A stretch of 64,000 nucleotides of DNA. Source: Glandiceps talaboti (lineage: Eukaryota; Hemichordata; Enteropneusta; Spengelidae). Position numbers and translations under genes: made by a program. Below, piece after piece: positions 59,455 to 64,000 of the stretch (position 1 is the first letter of the stretch; each line of letters starts with the position of its first letter). The notes under the pieces were generated by a model. That model made no database searches. It saw only the letters and a program-made list of their open reading frames with translations, and was not told where the DNA came from. The stretch covers positions 1,707,001 through 1,771,000 of the forward strand of contig NC_135551.1 of NCBI RefSeq assembly GCF_964340395.1. The letters run 5' to 3'.

Positions 59455-62400
59455 ACACTTGAGTCAAAGAAAACACAAATTACACTTGTAAACCTGCTGT
59501 AATTAGCATTGAATGTAGAAACTAGTGACACTTGTAAACCTGCTGTAATTAGCATTGAATGTAGAAACTAGTGACACTTGTAAACCTGCTGTAATTAGCA
59601 TTGAGTGTAGAAACTAGTGACACTTGTAAACCTGCTGTAATTAGCATTGAATGTAGAAACTAGTAACACTTGTAAACCTGCTGTAATTAGCATTGAATGT
59701 AGAAACTAGTGACACATGTAAACCTGCTGTAATTAGCATTGAATGTAGAAACTAGTAACACTTGTAAACCTGCTGTAATTAGCATTGAATGTAGAAACTA
59801 GTGACACTTGTAAACCTGCTGTAATTAGCATTGGATGTAGAAACTAGTAACACTTGTAAACCTGCTGTAATTAGCATTGAATGTAGAAACTAGTGACACT
59901 TGTAAACCTGCTGTAATTAGCATTGAATGTAGAAACTAGTGACACTTGTAAACCTGCTGTAATTAGCATTGAATGTAGAAACTAGTGACACTTGTAAACC
60001 TGCTGTAATTAGCATTGAGTGTAGAAACTAGTGACACTTGTAAACCTGCTGTAATTAGCATTGAATGTAGAAACTAGTGACACTTGTAAACCTGCTGTAA
60101 TTAGCATTGAGTGTAGAAACTAGTGACACTTGTAAACCTGCTGTAATTAGCATTGAATGTAGAAACTAGTGACACTTGTAAACCTGCTGTAATTAGCATT
60201 GAATGTAGAAACTAGTGACACTTGTAAACCTGCTGTAATTAGCATTGAATGTAGAAACTAGTGACACTTGTAAACCTGCTGTAATTAGCATTGAATGTAG
60301 AAACTAGTGACACTTGTAAACCTGCTGTAATTAGCATTGAATGTAGAAACTAGTGACACTTGTAAACCTGCTGTAATTAGCATTGAGTGTAGAAACTAGT
60401 GACACTTGTAAACCTGCTGTAATTAGCATTGAATGTAGAAACTAGTGACACATGTAAACCTGCTGTAATTAGCATTGAGTGTAGAAACTAGTGACACTTG
60501 TAAACCTGCTGTAATTAGCATTGAGTGTAGAAACTAGTAACACTTGTAAACCTGCTGTAATTAGCATTGAATGTAGAAACTAGTGACACTTGTAAACCTG
60601 CTGTAATTAGCATTGAGTGTAGAAACTAGTAACACTTGTAAACCTGCTGTAATTAGCATTGAGTGTAGAAACTAGTAACACTTGTAAACCTGCTGTAATT
60701 AGCATTGAGTGTAGAAACTAGTGACACTTGTAAACCTGCTGTAATTAGCATTGAGTGTAGAAACTAGTGACACTTGTAAACCTGCTGTAATTAGCATTGA
60801 GTGTAGAAACTAGTGACACTTGTAAACCTGCTGTAATTAGCATTGAATGTAGAAACTAGTGACACATGTAAACCTGCTGTAATTAGCATTGAATGTAGAA
60901 ACTAGTAACACTTGTAAACCTGCTGTAATTAGCATTGAATGTAGAAACTAGTGACACTTGTAAACCTGCTGTAATTAGCATTGAGTGTAGAAACTAGTGA
61001 CACTTGTAAACCTGCTGTAATTAGCATTGAATGTAGAAACTAGTAACACTTGTAAACCTGCTGTAATTAGCATTGAATGTAGAAACTAGTGACACATGTA
61101 AACCTGCTGTAATTAGCATTGAATGTAGAAACTAGTAACACTTGTAAACCTGCTGTAATTAGCATTGAATGTAGAAACTAGTGACACTTGTAAACCTGCT
61201 GTAATTAGCATTGAATGTAGAAACTAGTAACACTTGTAAACCTGCTGTAAATAGCATTGAATGTAGAAACTAGTGACACTTGTAAACCTGCTGTAATTAG
61301 CATTGAATGTAGAAACTAGTGACACTTGTAAACCTGCTGTAATTAGCATTGAATGTAGAAACTAGTGACACTTGTAAACCTGCTGTAATTAGCATTGAGT
61401 GTAGAAACTAGTGACACTTGTAAACCTGCTGTAATTAGCATTGAATGTAGAAACTAGTAACACTTGTAAACCTGCTGTAATTAGCATTGAATGTAGAAAC
61501 TAGTGACACTTGTAAACCTGCTGTAATTAGCATTGAATGTAGAAACTAGGAACACTTGTAAACCTGCTGTAATTAGCATTGAGTGTAGAAACTAGTGACA
61601 CATGTAAACCTGCTGTAATTAGCATTGAGTGTAGAAACTAGTGACACATGTAAACCTGCTGTAATTAGCATTGAATGTAGAAACTAGTGACACATGTAAA
61701 CCTGCTGTAATTAGCATTGAGTGTAGAAACTAGTGACACATGTAAACCTGCTGTAATTAGCATTGAGTGTAGAAACTAGTGACACATGTAAACCTGCTGT
61801 AATTAGCATTGAGTGTAGAAACTAGTGACACATGTAAACCTGCTGTAATTAGCATTGAATGTAGAAACTAGTGACACTTGTAAACCTGCTGTAATTAGCA
61901 TTGAATGTAGAAACTAGTGACACTTGTAAACCTGCTGTAATTAGCATTGAGTGTAGAAACTAGTGACACTTGTAAACCTGCTGTAATTAGCATTGAGTGT
62001 AGAAACTAGTGACACTTGTAAACCTGCTGTAATTAGCATTGAGTGTAGAAACTAGTGACACTTGTAAACCTGCTGTAATTAGCATTGAGTGTAGAAACTA
62101 GTGACACTTGTAAACCTGCTGTAATTAGCATTGAGTGTAGAAACTAGTGACACATGTAAACCTGCTGTAATTAGCATTGAATGTAGAAACTAGTGACACT
62201 TGTAAACCTGCTGTAATTAGCATTGAGTGTAGAAACTAGTGACACTTGTAAACCTGCTGTAATTAGCATTGAGTGTAGAAACTAGTGACACTTGTAAACC
62301 TGCTGTAATTAGCATTAAGTGTAGAAACTAGTGACACTTGTAAACCTGCTGTAATTAGCATTGAGTGTAGAAACTAGTGACACTTGTAAACCTGCTGTAA

Positions 62401-64000
62401 TTAGCATTGAGTGTAGAAACTAGTGACACTTGTAAACCTGCTGTAATTAGCATTGAGTGTAGAAACTAGTGACACTTGTAAACCTGCTGTAATTAGCATT
62501 GAGTGTAGAAACTAGTGACACTTGTAAACCTGCTGTAATTAGCATTGAATGTAGAAACTAGTGACACTTGTAAACCTGCTGTAATTAGCATTGAATGTAG
62601 AAACTAGTGACACTTGTAAACCTGCTGTAATTAGCATTGAATGTAGAAACTAGTGACACTTGTAAACCTGCTGTAATTAGCATTGAGTGTAGAAACTAGT
62701 GACACTTGTAAACCTGCTGTAATTAGCATTGAATGTAGAAACTAGTGACACATGTAAACCTGCTGTAATTAGCATTGAGTGTAGAAACTAGTGACACTTG
62801 TAAACCTGCTGTAATTAGCATTGAGTGTAGAAACTAGTAACACTTGTAAACCTGCTGTAATTAGCATTGAATGTAGAAACTAGTGACACTTGTAAACCTG
62901 CTGTAATTAGCATTGAGAGTAGAAACTAGTAACACTTGTAAACCTGCTGTAATTAGCATTGAGTGTAGAAACTAGTAACACTTGTAAACCTGCTGTAATT
63001 AGCATTGAGTGTAGAAACTAGTGACACTTGTAAACCTGCTGTAATTAGCATTGAGTGTAGAAACTAGTGACACTTGTAAACCTGCTGTAATTAGCATTGA
63101 ATGTAGAAACTAGTGACACTTGTAAACCTGCTGTAATTAGCATTGAATGTAGAAACTAGTGACACATGTAAACCTGCTGTAATTAGCATTGAATGTAGAA
63201 ACTAGTGACACTTGTAAACCTGCTGTAATTAGCATTGAGTGTAGAAACTAGTGACACTTGTAAACCTGCTGTAATTAGCATTGAATGTAGAAACTAGTAA
63301 CACTTGTAAACCTGCTGTAATTAGCATTGAGTGTAGAAACTAGTGACACATGTAAACCTGCTGTAATTAGCATTGAATGTAGAAACTAGTGACACTTGTA
63401 AACCTGCTGTAATTAGCATTGAGTGTAGAAACTAGTGACACATGTAAACCTGCTGTAATTAGCATTGAATGTAGAAACTAGTGACACTTGTAAACCTGCT
63501 GTAATTAGCATTGAATGTAGAAACTAGTGACACATGTAAACCTGCTGTAATTAGCATTGAATGTAGAAACTAGTGACACTTGTAAACCTGCTGTAATTAG
63601 CATTGAATGTAGAAACTAGTGACACTTGTAAACCTGCTGTAATTAGCATTGAATGTAGAAACTAGTGACACTTGTAAACCTGCTGTAATTAGCATTGAAT
63701 GTAGAAACTAGTGACACTTGTAAACCTGCTGTAATTAGCATTGAATGTAGAAACTAGTGACACTTGTAAACCTGCTGTAAATAGCATTGAATGTAGAAAC
63801 TAGTGACACTTGTAAACCTGCTGTAATTAGCATTGAGTGTAGAAACTAGTAACACTTGTAAACCTGCTGTAATTAGCATTGAATGTAGAAACTAGTGACA
63901 CTTGTAAACCTGCTGTAATTAGCATTGAGTGTAGAAACTAGTAACATTTGTAAACCTGCTGTAATTAGCATTGAGTGTAGAAACTAGTAACACTTGTAAA
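59455..64000. repeat. 46-bp satellite array in ADGB intron 4 (runs off the right edge)
   Basis: About 98 copies of a 46-bp unit containing AACCTGCTGTAATTAGCATT and GTAGAAACTAGTGACACTTG. Three sites vary (GAATG/GAGTG, GTGAC/GTAAC, CTTG/CATG). Period 46 closes all long frames. Confidence 0.98.

Overview
This is a repeat-dominated eukaryotic nuclear window, most likely from a marine invertebrate. The evidence is spliced exons with GT-AG borders, long introns, (CA)n, (CTAT)n, (TATG)n and (CAGA)n microsatellites, a non-LTR retrotransposon tail, several MITE-like elements, and the frequent motif TACATGTA after about 44 kb. A cephalochordate, hemichordate or lophotrochozoan would fit; the sequence alone does not decide. 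About half of the window is tandem repeat, in more than a dozen unrelated families with periods from 15 to about 76 bp. Almost all of the long open reading frames are by-products of these arrays.

The one gene recognised with confidence is the 5' part of androglobin (ADGB) on the + strand. Exon 1 (44427-44491) has the start codon. Exons 2 (56334-56493), 3 (57092-57268) and 4 (59052-59264) follow in consistent phase, giving about 205 residues up to the start of the calpain-like domain. Intron 1 is 11.8 kb and holds a LINE tail and four tandem arrays. Intron 4 runs off the window as a 46-bp satellite. An RFX X-box-like site lies about 100 bp upstream of the ADGB start codon.

Upstream (3.4-42.2 kb, + strand) is a second, unrecognised transcription unit, assembled by splice phase. 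Four ATG exons (3507, 5211, 21869, 26434) each have an upstream in-frame stop and each end in phase 2 at a GT donor. A phase 2-to-0 exon (33707-33878), a phase 0-to-2 exon with PKA-type RRxS motifs (34564-35252), and three alternative phase-2 terminal exons (35744, 36280, 42026) could follow. A perfect X-box precedes the first exon, so a ciliary or sperm role is possible. This model is inference and needs RNA data.

Layout: 1-2.8 kb 37-bp and 26-bp arrays; 3.4-5.7 kb two candidate first exons; 6.46-12.23 kb 15-bp array with ~2-kb higher-order duplication; 12.7-13.1 kb minus-strand coding remnant; 13.2-15.8 kb microsatellites and a 989-bp inverted-repeat element; 16.46-19.35 kb 45-bp array with one CACGTG per unit; 19.5-20.2 kb 36-bp array; 22.7-24.4 and 28.3-29.7 kb two unrelated arrays that both carry TGACGTCA in nearly every unit; 29.7-33.3 kb smaller repeats; 33.7-36.4 kb exons; 36.9-41.0 kb 22-bp array; 41.8-42.1 kb terminal exons; 43.3-44.0 kb MITE cluster; 44.4 kb onward ADGB.
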